64,000 nt of DNA, taken from Mycobacterium sp. 852013-50091_SCH5140682. Its GTDB lineage: Bacteria; Actinomycetota; Actinomycetes; Mycobacteriales; Mycobacteriaceae. Where the stretch lies: the NCBI RefSeq assembly GCF_001665685.1, contig NZ_LZTB01000028.1:62001-126000 (forward strand), given 5' to 3'. A model generated the notes under the pieces. The model was given only the letters and a program-made list of their open reading frames with translations, was not told the DNA's origin and ran no database searches. The position numbers were made by a program, and so were the translations under genes. This document shows, piece by piece, positions 1 through 11,733 of this stretch; the stretch's first letter is position 1; the number at the start of each line of letters is the position of its first letter.

Positions 1-103
1 CCGCAGGCGTATCGACGTTGAGTTCGGTCTTGCTGTCACAGCCGGCCAAAGCCGCGGTCAGCACCACCGCGCCAAGGACCGCCCCCGTCAAATTGCGTCG
101 CAT
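1..103 (-). CDS. lipoprotein, N-terminal fragment (gene runs off the window)
   Basis: Only the first 34 codons lie in the window, read from an ATG at 103-101. The peptide starts with two arginines, continues with a hydrophobic stretch (about residues 8-19) and ends the signal with the lipobox LAGC, Cys22 being the predicted lipidated residue; the mature part begins CDSKTELNVDTP. This is a clear lipoprotein signal peptide, so the product should be anchored to the outer face of the plasma membrane. The mature sequence is too short to name a family. In M. tuberculosis lpqL lies beyond thiG, but this N-terminus does not resemble LpqL as I remember it, so no symbol is given. Confidence 0.7.
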   Translation of the reverse strand, partial: MRRNLTGAVLGAVVLTAALAGCDSKTELNVDTPA

Positions 104-171
104 TGCACCCACCGTAGTGGGTAGCTCCGCGGGCAGGGCGGCGTTAATCGGTCGCGTGCCGCCGAGCACCT

Positions 172-684
172 TCAGGCGTCGGTCTGCAGTGCCTTCAGGT
201 AGCGGTTCGTGACGAGTCTCTGCGCAACAGCTGCGGGAATCGCGGCGAGCTTGCTCCACCACGTGGCGGGCCGGGAGAACGCGACCACATCCACATACAC
301 GCGGCCTTCGTCATACCGGACGGCGAACAACTCTTCCCCGGACTCGGGATGCCCACGCAATGTCCCATAGGCGAAGCCGCGCCGGTCGGGTTCGTCGACG
401 GTGTAGACGACCCGGCCGTAGGCCGGCACCGGTCCCAACCGGATTATGAGCAGCGCCCCTTCCTCGGCGAGTTCCGACGAGGTCTGGATGCGTAACCCCG
501 CACCGCGTTGCACGCCCCAGTGCATCAACCGCTCGGCTGCGTTCTCGAAGCAGCTCCGGCCCTCACCGAGAGCGGCGGTCCGCCGGATGTGGTGATACCC
601 GCTCGGCAATTCCCCGGCAGTGGCTCCGACTTCGGGGTAGTTCAACGGTTTGCGGCCCACTGCGGCCCAATCCATGTCAGGCAT
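172..684 (-). CDS. DUF1990 family protein
   Basis: 170 residues, the usual length for DUF1990, a family of unknown function found in actinobacteria and plants. Family-like features are the early LNYPEVGAT segment, the GYHHIRR segment and the C-terminal SRPATWWSKL region followed by a helix ending in RYLKAL. No signal peptide or membrane segment is evident, so it is probably cytoplasmic. Its start overlaps the end of the ABC permease gene by 8 bp on the same strand, so it is likely the last gene of the ABC operon. The role is unknown. Confidence 0.8.
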   Translation of the reverse strand: MPDMDWAAVGRKPLNYPEVGATAGELPSGYHHIRRTAALGEGRSCFENAAERLMHWGVQRGAGLRIQTSSELAEEGALLIIRLGPVPAYGRVVYTVDEPDRRGFAYGTLRGHPESGEELFAVRYDEGRVYVDVVAFSRPATWWSKLAAIPAAVAQRLVTNRYLKALQTDA

Positions 685-1435
685 CCCTTCGGTTCAGCAC
701 CGCGATCGCCGCGACGAACACCACCACGACCAGCGCGACGAAGTAGCACAACGACCCCGTCTCACCCCACGGGATGTTGAAGGTCGGGAACAACCACTCC
801 ACGTCGAGGAAGCGGAACATGTTGGCGAACGGCAGCCACGGGCCGAGCTGCACACCCGTGGAGGGCAGGTTGGCCAACAGCGGCTCGGCGACCAGAGGCC
901 ACAACAGCAGTACCGCGACGGCGCCGGCCGCGAAACGGACCAATGCGCCGACTGCAACCCCGAGCACGGCCGCCAACGCGGCGTAGAGCGCAAAGCCTCC
1001 GGCGACCGACCAGGTTTCCGCACTGACCAGCGACAGTTGCGCGCCGACCACCGGTTCGGCGAACAACCGAGCCACCATCACCGACGCCAGCACCATCACC
1101 ACCGCACAGATCGACGAAAAGGCCGCCGCCACAATGGCCTTCGCGATCAACACCCAGGTGCGGTTCGGTGTGGCCAGAAACGTCGTCCGGATCAGCCCGG
1201 TGCGGTACTCGCCGGTCACCGTCATCGACGCCAGGATCATCAGCACGGGAACCCCGAACACCGCCACCCCCAGCGCGGCCTTGCCAGGAGGCAGCGGGGT
1301 GAACCCGTACGCGGTCCAGCCCTGCAGCGCTGCCACCCCCAGGCTCAGCGCGGCCACGCCCAGCACCGACCAGAGCGGCGAGCGCGTCGTCGACAGTTTG
1401 ATGCGTTCGGCGTCGAGCACCGCGAGCGCGCTCAC
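677..1435 (-). CDS. ABC-2 type transporter, permease subunit
   Basis: 252 residues with about six hydrophobic segments, beginning MSALAVLDAERIKLSTTRSP, the typical cytoplasmic lead-in of actinobacterial ABC-2 permeases (a short helix with ExxKLxTxR before the first membrane span). Conserved small-residue-rich membrane spans follow and the protein ends in a charged tail. Its start overlaps the stop of the upstream ATPase gene by 4 bp (ATGA-type coupling), so the two are translationally linked and form one exporter. The substrate is not predictable; relatives include drug and lipid exporters. Confidence 0.85.
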   Translation of the reverse strand: MSALAVLDAERIKLSTTRSPLWSVLGVAALSLGVAALQGWTAYGFTPLPPGKAALGVAVFGVPVLMILASMTVTGEYRTGLIRTTFLATPNRTWVLIAKAIVAAAFSSICAVVMVLASVMVARLFAEPVVGAQLSLVSAETWSVAGGFALYAALAAVLGVAVGALVRFAAGAVAVLLLWPLVAEPLLANLPSTGVQLGPWLPFANMFRFLDVEWLFPTFNIPWGETGSLCYFVALVVVVFVAAIAVLNRRDA

Positions 1436-2334
1436 GGCTTGCCCGCCCGGTAGTCGACGGCGTCGTCGGTGAGTTTCAAATACGCCTCCTCCAGCGAAGC
1501 CGACCGCGTGCTCAGCTCGTGCAGCACGATCGAATTGCGGGCTGCCAGTTCCCCGATCACCTCGATGGCCGCACCGCGCACCGTCAGCGCGTCGCCGTCC
1601 ACGTCGGCCTGCAACCCGGCGTCGCCCAGCAGCTCGGCCAAGGTCTCCAGCTGCGGACTGCGCACCCGCACGGCATTGCCCGACTCGCTGACGAACTCCG
1701 TGACCGTCGTCGACGCGATCAGTTTGCCCTGGCCGATCACCACCAGGCGGTCGGCCGTGTTGGACATCTCAGCCAGCAGATGGCTGGACACGAACACCGT
1801 GCGGCCCTCGGCAGCGAGGCTGCGCATCAGCGTGCGCACCCAGTGGATGCCCTCGGGGTCCAGACCGTTGACGGGCTCGTCGAACAGCAGCACCGGCGGA
1901 TCTCCCAGCAGCGCGGCGGCAATGCCCAGGCGCTGGCTCATGCCCAGCGACAGGGTCCCTGCGGGCCGATCGCCCACGGATTCCAAGCCGACGGCTTCGA
2001 GCACCTCGTCGACGCGGGGTACCGGGATGCGGTTGGCCGCGGCGATCCAGCGGAGGTGATTGCGCGCGCTGCGGTTGGGGTGGGCCTGACGCGCGTCGAG
2101 CAACGCACCGACGGTTCGCAGCGGGTCCCGCAGGTCGCGGTAGGGCTTGCCGTCGATGGTGGCGGTACCGGCATTCGGGCGGTCGAGACCCAGAATCAGC
2201 CGCATGGTGGTGGTCTTGCCTGCGCCGTTGGGCCCGAGAAACCCGGTGACAACACCCGGTTCGACGGTGAACGTCAGGTCGTCGACGGCGCGTTGGGTTC
2301 CGTAGAGCTTGGTCAGCCCGGCGATTTCGATCAT
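1432..2334 (-). CDS. ABC transporter ATP-binding protein (DrrA/CcmA type)
   Basis: 300 residues. Walker A is GPNGAGKTT at residues 34-42, the signature is LSLGMSQ at 128-134 (the variant typical of DrrA-like exporters), and Walker B is VLLFDEP at 148-154, followed by the D-loop region NGLDP and the switch histidine in SSHLL. The C-terminal ~90 residues form the accessory domain seen in antibiotic and lipid exporter ATPases. With the downstream permease it should form an exporter of two ATPase and two permease subunits at the plasma membrane. It is the first gene of a three-gene minus-strand operon. Substrate unknown. Confidence 0.9.
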   Translation of the reverse strand: MIEIAGLTKLYGTQRAVDDLTFTVEPGVVTGFLGPNGAGKTTTMRLILGLDRPNAGTATIDGKPYRDLRDPLRTVGALLDARQAHPNRSARNHLRWIAAANRIPVPRVDEVLEAVGLESVGDRPAGTLSLGMSQRLGIAAALLGDPPVLLFDEPVNGLDPEGIHWVRTLMRSLAAEGRTVFVSSHLLAEMSNTADRLVVIGQGKLIASTTVTEFVSESGNAVRVRSPQLETLAELLGDAGLQADVDGDALTVRGAAIEVIGELAARNSIVLHELSTRSASLEEAYLKLTDDAVDYRAGKP

Positions 2335-2388
2335 CGCCTTCCAGTATTCCCACCGTCGCGCGCCGCGGCCAACGGCCGTCCTGTCGCG

Positions 2389-2448
2389 AATGTGAATCGT
2401 CTGCGAAAGATCAGCCGATTTTTCGCAGAGGATTCACGCTCGCGGGAC
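2389..2448. repeat. 60-bp repeat with 46-bp palindrome, copy 1
   Basis: An imperfect palindrome at 2392-2437 has outer arms GTGAATC and GATTCAC and inner arms TCTGCGAAA and TTTCGCAGA around a short AGCC centre. It is followed by CTCGCGGGAC. The same unit, in the same orientation and with only a few mismatches, recurs at 3310-3369 on the other side of the gene between them. The TGA stop of that gene (2434-2436) lies inside the right arm. The element could act as a terminator for the gene and for the ABC operon promoter region, or be a mobile palindromic unit. Confidence 0.85.
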
Positions 2449-3273
2449 GCCGGCGGCCGCGAGACGTTTGATGATGTCGGCCTCGCCGTCCATGGACGTG
2501 ACGCGGATGTGGGCCCACCCCATGCGCGTCACTGTCTCTGCCTTGTGGATGTCCCGGCCGAAGCGGCGACGGTCTGTTCGATGCTGGTCCCCTTCATAGT
2601 CTGCGGCGACGTTGTCTGCCTCCCACGCCATGTCGAAAACCCCCATCAGCACGCCATATTCGTCATGGACAGGCACCTGGGTGCGCGGTCGCGGAAAGCC
2701 GGCACGGATCGCGAGCAGCCGCAGCCACGTTTCGCGCGGCGACTCCGCACCGGCGTCGACGAGATCCAGCACTGTTCGGGCGTTCTTGATCCCCCGGCGC
2801 CCGCGGTACCGCTCGACGAGCAATTCCACATCGGCCATTTTGAGGTGCGTTGCGTTGGCGAGAGCGTCAACGAGAGCCACCGCCTCGTCGACCGGATAAC
2901 GGCAGGCGAGGTCAAGCGCGGTGCGGGCCGGCGTGGTCACCCGCATGCCGCCCACGACGGTGACCTCGTCGTCCTCGAAACGATCGGCCCAGCTGCGTAT
3001 TCCGCTGGGCGGACGACGGTTGTCATGAATCAACTCGGCTGGATGCCGTGCGTCGAGCCATTTCGATCCGAGCAGCGCCGCAGCGGAGCGTCCTGCGACG
3101 ATCCCACGGCGGCCCGACCACAGCCACGCGGCTTTCGCTTTCGCCTTGGCGGTGGGAACGGTGTCGCGGGGCACATAGATCCCGGGATAGATCGGCACGC
3201 ACCTGCTGCGGAGCTGATACGCCGTCAACCGGCCCGAAGCGATGGCTTCCGTCCCCACGAATGGCTCCCCCAT
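2434..3273 (-). CDS. AbiEi-like N-terminal domain plus DUF559/Vsr-like nuclease-fold protein
   Basis: 279 residues. The N-terminal ~100 residues resemble the winged-helix AbiEi-type domain (RCVPIYPGIYVPRD, then AARTALDLA-like TPARTALDLACRYP at 115-128). The C-terminal part carries the hallmarks of actinobacterial DUF559/Vsr-like proteins: ESPRETWLRLL at 177-187, D214 in GVFDMAWEAD, YEGDQHR at 226-232 (Glu227, Asp229), Asp241 and GWAHIRV at 252-258. These are consistent with a PD-(D/E)XK-like endonuclease fold. Such proteins are numerous in mycobacteria and uncharacterised; pipelines often call them type IV antitoxins, but no partner toxin lies next to it. It sits alone between two copies of a palindromic repeat, which suggests a self-contained cassette. 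Confidence 0.8.
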   Translation of the reverse strand: MGEPFVGTEAIASGRLTAYQLRSRCVPIYPGIYVPRDTVPTAKAKAKAAWLWSGRRGIVAGRSAAALLGSKWLDARHPAELIHDNRRPPSGIRSWADRFEDDEVTVVGGMRVTTPARTALDLACRYPVDEAVALVDALANATHLKMADVELLVERYRGRRGIKNARTVLDLVDAGAESPRETWLRLLAIRAGFPRPRTQVPVHDEYGVLMGVFDMAWEADNVAADYEGDQHRTDRRRFGRDIHKAETVTRMGWAHIRVTSMDGEADIIKRLAAAGVPRA

Positions 3274-3309
3274 GCGCGAAGTGTGCCTGCCCCCACCGAC
3301 ACCTTCGCG

Positions 3310-3369
3310 ATCGTGAATCGTCTGCGAAAAATCAGCCGATCTTTCGCAGAGGATTCACAGTCGCGGGAC
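3310..3369. repeat. 60-bp repeat with 46-bp palindrome, copy 2
   Basis: Palindrome at 3313-3358 with outer arms GTGAATC and GATTCAC, followed by GTCGCGGGAC, nearly identical to the copy at 2389-2448 and in direct orientation to it. It lies 40 bp upstream of the start of the AbiEi/DUF559-like gene and about 18 bp downstream of the thiG stop, where it may serve as thiG terminator. Confidence 0.85.
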
Positions 3370-3386
3370 CGGTGACGTGAAACCGA

Positions 3387-4334
<948 letters not shown>

Positions 4335-4338
<4 letters not shown>

Positions 4339-5339
4339 TTCGCTCCCACACTCACCTCGAGCTCGGCCGCGATCCGCTCAGCGGTCCACGGCGCCAACAA
4401 AAATCCATTACGGCCGTGCCCGGCCGCCACCAGCGTGCGGTCGTCGAGCCGTTCGACGACGGGCAGTCCGTCGGGCGTCATCGGCCGCAGGCCTGCCGCG
4501 GTCTCCGCCAGTTCGTACTCGCCGAGGGCGGGCATCACCGCACACGCGTCGTCGAGCAGGTCACGTACCCCGGTGACCACGGGCGCGGTGTCGCGACCGT
4601 GTTCGTACTGGGTGGCGCCGACGACGACACCGTCGGCTCGGGGAACCAGGTAGACCGGGCGGCCGTGCACGCGCGCGCGGATCACGCGGGTCGGCACCGG
4701 CATGCAGCCCGTGCGCCACCGCAGCCGCAGCACCTCACCCTTGACCGGTCGCACCGGCAGCCCCGGCCACAGCCGTGGAGCGTCGATGCCGTTGGCGATG
4801 ACGCGCTGTTCAGCGTCGACCTCGTCGAGCGAATCCACCGCGGGTGCCCACTGCACACCCAGCCGTCGGCAGTGCGCGGCCAAGCCCTCGACGACTGCGC
4901 GGTTGTCCACCGCGAGTTCGGTCGTCGCCAGGAAGCCGTGCCGGATGCCCTGAGCCAGCAACGGTTCCACGTCGCGGGCGGCGGTCGTCGGCTCGACCGG
5001 ATGCCCCTGCGTGGCCAGCCAATCGGCGACGGTCCGCAGATCGGCGACATCGGCTCGGTCGACGGCGACGACGAGCGATTCCCGGGCGGTCACCACCTCG
5101 GGCGGCAGCCCGTCGAGGAAGTCCGTGTGCCACAGCCGCAGCGATTCCAGACCGATCTGCAGCAGCCGTTCCTCGCCGGGCCAGCCCTCGCTGTGCGGGG
5201 CCAGCATGCCCCCGGCCACCCAGGAGGCGCCGCGCTCCACGCTGGCATGCAGCGTCACCGACCAGCCGGCCAGTGCCGCGCGGCGGGCGACGGACAGCCC
5301 GATGACGCCGCCGCCGATGACGGATAGTGGTGGGGACAT
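4335..5339 (-). CDS. thiO: glycine oxidase ThiO
   Basis: 334 residues from the ATG at 5339. FAD-dependent amine oxidase (DAO family) that oxidises glycine to dehydroglycine for ThiG. The dinucleotide-binding motif GGGVIGLSVARRAA is at the N-terminus, GGMLAPHSEGWPGEE follows, and the C-terminal GHGRNGFLLAPWTAERIA is the typical FAD-binding close. A longer reading from an ATG at 5363 is rejected because that ATG lies inside the conserved GGGTCATGCC-type segment of the TPP riboswitch; the ATG at 5339 is preceded by a strong GGGAGGAG ribosome-binding site. First gene of the thiO-thiS-thiG operon. M. tuberculosis counterpart: Rv0415. Confidence 0.95.
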
Positions 5340-5349
5340 TTCATCTCCT

Positions 5350-5436
5350 CCCTTCGCCGGCATGACCCGGATCAGGTGTGACGGTAAGGGCTGGTACGTA
5401 CGCCCACTCTCAGCCCCCGCTCCCGGGACTCCCGTG
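5350..5436 (-). ncRNA. TPP (THI-element) riboswitch upstream of thiO
   Basis: On the minus strand the leader contains the two conserved THI-box segments: GGGGGCTGAGAGTGGG (5402-5419 region) and ACACCTGATCCGGGTCATGCC (5356-5378 region), enclosed by a closing helix (GGGAGTC on the 5' side pairing near the GAAGGGAGGAG 3' side). The ribosome-binding site of thiO (GGGAGGAG) follows directly, so thiamine pyrophosphate binding probably sequesters it and blocks translation of the operon, the usual actinobacterial mechanism. Confidence 0.95.
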
Positions 5437-5468
5437 TTGCCTGTTCACCATACTCGGAGCGCAGGCAC

Positions 5469-5474
5469 TACCGT
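5469..5474 (+). promoter_or_regulatory. -10 element of a probable leaderless thiE transcript
   Basis: TACCGT fits the mycobacterial TANNNT -10 consensus and lies exactly 6 nt before the GTG start of thiE, the spacing expected if transcription begins at the start codon. No Shine-Dalgarno sequence precedes the GTG, which supports a leaderless mRNA. Confidence 0.5.
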
Positions 5475-5480
5475 CGCGGT

Positions 5481-6152
5481 GTGCAACAACCTGCCGACCG
5501 ACTCGCCCGATCCACGCTGTACCTGTGCACAGATGCCCGCCGTGAGCGCGGTGACCTGGCCGAATTCGCCGACGCCGCACTCGCCGGCGGGGTGGATCTG
5601 ATCCAGCTGCGCGACAAGGGCTCCGCGGGCGAACGACAGTTCGGGCCGTTGGAGGCACGCCAGGAACTCGACGCCCTTGAGGTGCTCGCCGACGCCGCCC
5701 GCAGGCACGGCGCTCTGCTTGCGGTCAACGATCGCGCCGACATCGCGTTGGCGGCCGGGGCCGACGTGCTGCACCTGGGCCAGGACGATCTGCCGCTGCC
5801 GATCGCGCGCGGCATCATCGGGCCGCGTCCGGTGATCGGCCGTTCGACTCATGACGCCGGGCAGCTGGCAGCGGCCATCGAAGAGCCCGTCGACTACTTC
5901 TGCGTCGGCCCCTGCTGGCCCACCCCCACCAAGCCGGGGCGCACGGCACCCGGGCTCGAACTGGTGCGGGCCACGGCGGCGCTCAACCCGGACAAACCGT
6001 GGTTCGCGATCGGCGGTATCGACGCGCAACGGCTGCCCGAGGTGCTGGCCGCGGGCGCTCGCCGCGTCGTGGTGGTCCGCGCCATCACCGCGGCCGAGGA
6101 CCCGCGGGCCGCCGCCGAAGAACTGAAGTCCGCGCTTACTGCGAGTCGATGA
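5481..6152 (+). CDS. thiE: thiamine-phosphate synthase ThiE
   Basis: 223 residues from a GTG start. ThiE joins hydroxymethylpyrimidine pyrophosphate and thiazole phosphate to thiamine phosphate. Family motifs are visible: [10 protein letters not shown] (pyrophosphate binding), [52 protein letters not shown] and the glycine-rich [28 protein letters not shown]. It is divergent from the thiO operon; the riboswitch between them belongs to the other strand, so thiE is not under it. Its 3' end overlaps the end of mutT3 by 17 bp (convergent). M. tuberculosis counterpart: Rv0414c. Confidence 0.96.
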   Translation: MQQPADRLARSTLYLCTDARRERGDLAEFADAALAGGVDLIQLRDKGSAGERQFGPLEARQELDALEVLADAARRHGALLAVNDRADIALAAGADVLHLGQDDLPLPIARGIIGPRPVIGRSTHDAGQLAAAIEEPVDYFCVGPCWPTPTKPGRTAPGLELVRATAALNPDKPWFAIGGIDAQRLPEVLAAGARRVVVVRAITAAEDPRAAAEELKSALTASR

Positions 6153-6699
6153 CCAAAAGCGGGATGGTGGCCGTGACCTCACGCAGGCGCTGCCAGCTGG
6201 CCGCGAAACCGGGGTGCAGCGGCAGCTCGGCCACCTGATCCTCGGCCACCCAGCGCAGCTCGGAGCTCTCGCGGTTGGGGACCGTGTCCAAGGGTTCGGG
6301 CGCGTCGGCGATCACGGTGGTGTAGGTCCACTGCGTGCCACCCGATCCGACCACCTCGGCGGTCACGACCGTGGTCCGTAGGGTCAGCTGCGTACCGGAC
6401 AGCCCGGCTTCCTCGTTGGCTTCGCGGACGGCGGCCTGCTCAGCGGTCTCGTGGCTGTCGCGGGCTCCGCCCGGCAGCGCCCACGTGCCACCTTGATGAC
6501 TCCATGGCGCCCTGTGCTGCAGCAACACCGCGGCCGACCCGTCGGGCCACGGCGCTCGCAGCAGTAACCCGGCTGCGCCGTGCCGGCCCCAGAACCGGGC
6601 GCCGCTGTCGGACACCACCCATCCGTCACCGTCGCCACGCACTCGTACAGGATAGGGAACATGCCCGGCTTCGGGGGTTCCTGATTCCGGGCGAGCCAT
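6136..6699 (-). CDS. mutT3: Nudix hydrolase MutT3
   Basis: 187 residues from the ATG at 6699; a longer in-frame reading would run into glnX and is rejected. The Nudix box GX5EX7REUXEEXGU is complete in the segment starting [17 protein letters not shown] and ending ANEEAGL. Members hydrolyse nucleoside diphosphates linked to other moieties; mycobacterial MutT3 has been linked to sanitising oxidised nucleotides. The gene lies between thiE and glnX as in M. tuberculosis (Rv0413), divergent from glnX with 70 bp between starts. Confidence 0.9.
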   Translation of the reverse strand: MARPESGTPEAGHVPYPVRVRGDGDGWVVSDSGARFWGRHGAAGLLLRAPWPDGSAAVLLQHRAPWSHQGGTWALPGGARDSHETAEQAAVREANEEAGLSGTQLTLRTTVVTAEVVGSGGTQWTYTTVIADAPEPLDTVPNRESSELRWVAEDQVAELPLHPGFAASWQRLREVTATIPLLVIDSQ

Positions 6700-6769
6700 C
6701 CCACGAACTCTTAGACTTCTTTTATAGAGTTGGGACAGCCGTACGACAGCCGGAAAGGTCCGCGCGCAG

Positions 6770-8089
6770 GTGACTGTGGAGTTGGCACATCCGTCGACCG
6801 AGCCGCTCGCGTCCCGGTCGCCGACGACTCCTGCGCATCCGCGCTGGTGGTTTCTGTGGACCACGCCGGGGCGCATCCTGACCATCGGCCTCGTGCTGTC
6901 GGCGCTCGTCATCATCAGTGCCTTCGCGACCTCCACCACCATCAACCACCGGCAGCAGGCGCTGACCACGGTGCTCGACCACACCGAACCGCTGTCGTTC
7001 GCGGCCGGGCAGCTGTACACCACGCTGTCGGTGGCCGACGCCGCCGCGGCCACCGCGTTCATCTCGGGTGCTGAGCCGCGTGACGTCCGGCAGCGTTACG
7101 AACAGGCCATCACCGAAGCGTCGGTTGCGGTCACCCGGGCCTCGAGCGGCCTCACCGACGAACCGCTGGTCCAGCTGCTGGGCCGCATCAACGCCCGGCT
7201 CGCCGTGTACACCGGACTGGTGGAAACCGCGCGGACCAACAACCGGGCAGGCAACCCGGTGGGGTCGTCGTATCTGTCGGAGGCCTCGTCGCTCATGCAG
7301 ACGCTGATCCTGCCCGACGCGCAGCGGCTCTACGAGCAGACCTCGGCCCGCGTCGACGCCGAAACCACGGCTTCCACCCGGATCCCGGCGCCGGTGGTCC
7401 TTGCGGTGTTGGCGACGTTGATGTTCGGGGCGTTCGCCAACCGCTGGCTGGCGCGGCGGACCCGACGCCGGGTCAACATCGGGTTCGTCGCGGGCGGGCT
7501 GGCCGTTCTGATCATGCTGATCTGGGTGATGACGGCGCTCGTGATCTCGACGTCGGACAGCCGCAGCGCCAAGGTCACAGCCGCCGACTCGCTCAAGACC
7601 GTCACGAACCTGGCCATCACCGCCCAGCAGGCCCGGGCCGACGAGACGTTGGCGCTGATCCGCCGGGGCGACGAGAACCTGCGCAAGCAGTCCTACTACC
7701 AGCGCATCGACATGATGCAGGAGCAACTGGCGGCCTACCTGGCTCGTGACAACGGGATGGACAAAACCGATCTGGCCGACGCCGATCAGTTGCTGACCCG
7801 GTGGCGCGCCGCCGACGACCGGATCAACGCCTACATCGCGGTCGGCAATTACCAGGCCGCCACCCAGGTGGCGCTGGGCACCAGCGAGGACGATTCAACC
7901 CCGGCCTTCGACAAGCTCGACGACGCACTGTCGAAAGGCATCCAACAAAGCCGCAACCAGTTGCGCAACGACATCGTCAACGCCCGCCGCGTGCTTTCCG
8001 GCGCGACCGTCGGTGCCGCGGTGTTGAGCGTGGCCGCCGCGGTGGCGGTGGCGTTGGGGTTGTGGCCGCGACTCAGTGAGTACCGGTAG
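6770..8089 (+). CDS. glnX: GlnX, membrane sensor of the GlnH-GlnX-PknG pathway
   Basis: 439 residues from GTG at 6770. A first membrane segment lies near residues 35-58 (GRILTIGLVLSALVIISAFAT), an external domain follows, two further spans flank the basic stretch NRWLARRTRRRVN in the middle, a second external domain follows and a last span lies near the C-terminus (TVGAAVLSVAAAVAVALGLW). This matches GlnX (Rv0412c), which relays binding of aspartate or glutamate by the lipoprotein GlnH across the membrane to kinase PknG (published for mycobacteria). First gene of glnX-glnH-pknG; glnH follows within a few bases and pknG overlaps glnH by 1 bp. Confidence 0.93.
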   Translation: MTVELAHPSTEPLASRSPTTPAHPRWWFLWTTPGRILTIGLVLSALVIISAFATSTTINHRQQALTTVLDHTEPLSFAAGQLYTTLSVADAAAATAFISGAEPRDVRQRYEQAITEASVAVTRASSGLTDEPLVQLLGRINARLAVYTGLVETARTNNRAGNPVGSSYLSEASSLMQTLILPDAQRLYEQTSARVDAETTASTRIPAPVVLAVLATLMFGAFANRWLARRTRRRVNIGFVAGGLAVLIMLIWVMTALVISTSDSRSAKVTAADSLKTVTNLAITAQQARADETLALIRRGDENLRKQSYYQRIDMMQEQLAAYLARDNGMDKTDLADADQLLTRWRAADDRINAYIAVGNYQAATQVALGTSEDDSTPAFDKLDDALSKGIQQSRNQLRNDIVNARRVLSGATVGAAVLSVAAAVAVALGLWPRLSEYR

Positions 8090-8093
8090 CGCG

Positions 8094-11323
<3,230 letters not shown>

Positions 11324-11382
11324 GCGCACTGGCGAGTCACACCAGCCACACCAGTCCCCGCTCGAAGACCATGTGACGTTGC

Positions 11383-11673
11383 GCCCGCCTATTAGCGACA
11401 ATGTCGCGGAAATCGCCTCAGCTGCATCGCTTTTCCCTGCAGCATCACGTCGCGAACCCCTCCAGCCCGGGCAGTAACGTGAGCCGCATCAGCATCAAAA
11501 TCGGCTGTGCCCGGCTGTTAGCGACTTTGTCGCTCGCAGCGCGGGCACGTTGCCATTGAGGCACCGTATGCCTGACGGTGCAGGCGTGACCCCTGGGATC
11601 GCCTGGTCCGAGACCAGTGATGCCAGCGATGCTGATGTGGCGATTGTCGCTCGATTGTCGCTAACAGGCGGGC
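11383..11673. repeat. non-coding inverted-repeat element between pknG and ackA
   Basis: The 410-bp stretch 11324-11733 holds no convincing gene. Its core is bounded by inverted 20-mers: GCCCGCCTATTAGCGACAAT at 11383-11402 and the reverse complement of GCCCGCCTGTTAGCGACAAT at 11654-11673. A third, related copy (GCCCGGCTGTTAGCGACTTT) lies at 11509-11528 in the left orientation. Internal inverted repeats are CATCAGCATC at 11487-11496 against GATGCTGATG at 11628-11637, and the hairpin CTGGTC-CGA-GACCAG at 11603-11617. No target duplication is obvious. The two flanking genes are convergent, so it may also terminate both. Confidence 0.7.
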
Positions 11674-11733
11674 AACTCGAGTGCCCCTTCCGGCGCCGGG
11701 GCAGCCGTGACTGATGTGAATCGCGGGACGATG

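Noticed and set aside
2434..3273. Type IV toxin-antitoxin pair
   Set aside because: The protein has an AbiEi-like N-terminal domain, but no AbiEii-type nucleotidyltransferase toxin gene lies on either side.
1519..3375. Long plus-strand reading frame of about 618 codons opposite the ABC ATPase and the AbiEi/DUF559 gene
   Set aside because: Antisense shadow of two well-supported genes; its translation has Arg/His/Gln-rich composition and no family motif.
5340..5363. Longer ThiO starting at 5363
   Set aside because: That ATG belongs to the conserved core of the TPP riboswitch; the ATG at 5339 has the ribosome-binding site.
6700..7062. N-terminal extension of MutT3
   Set aside because: Would run antisense through glnX and adds sequence unlike Nudix proteins.
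11324..11733. CRISPR array or small gene in the pknG-ackA gap
   Set aside because: Repeats are few, inverted and unevenly spaced, and no frame has codon bias or a ribosome-binding site.
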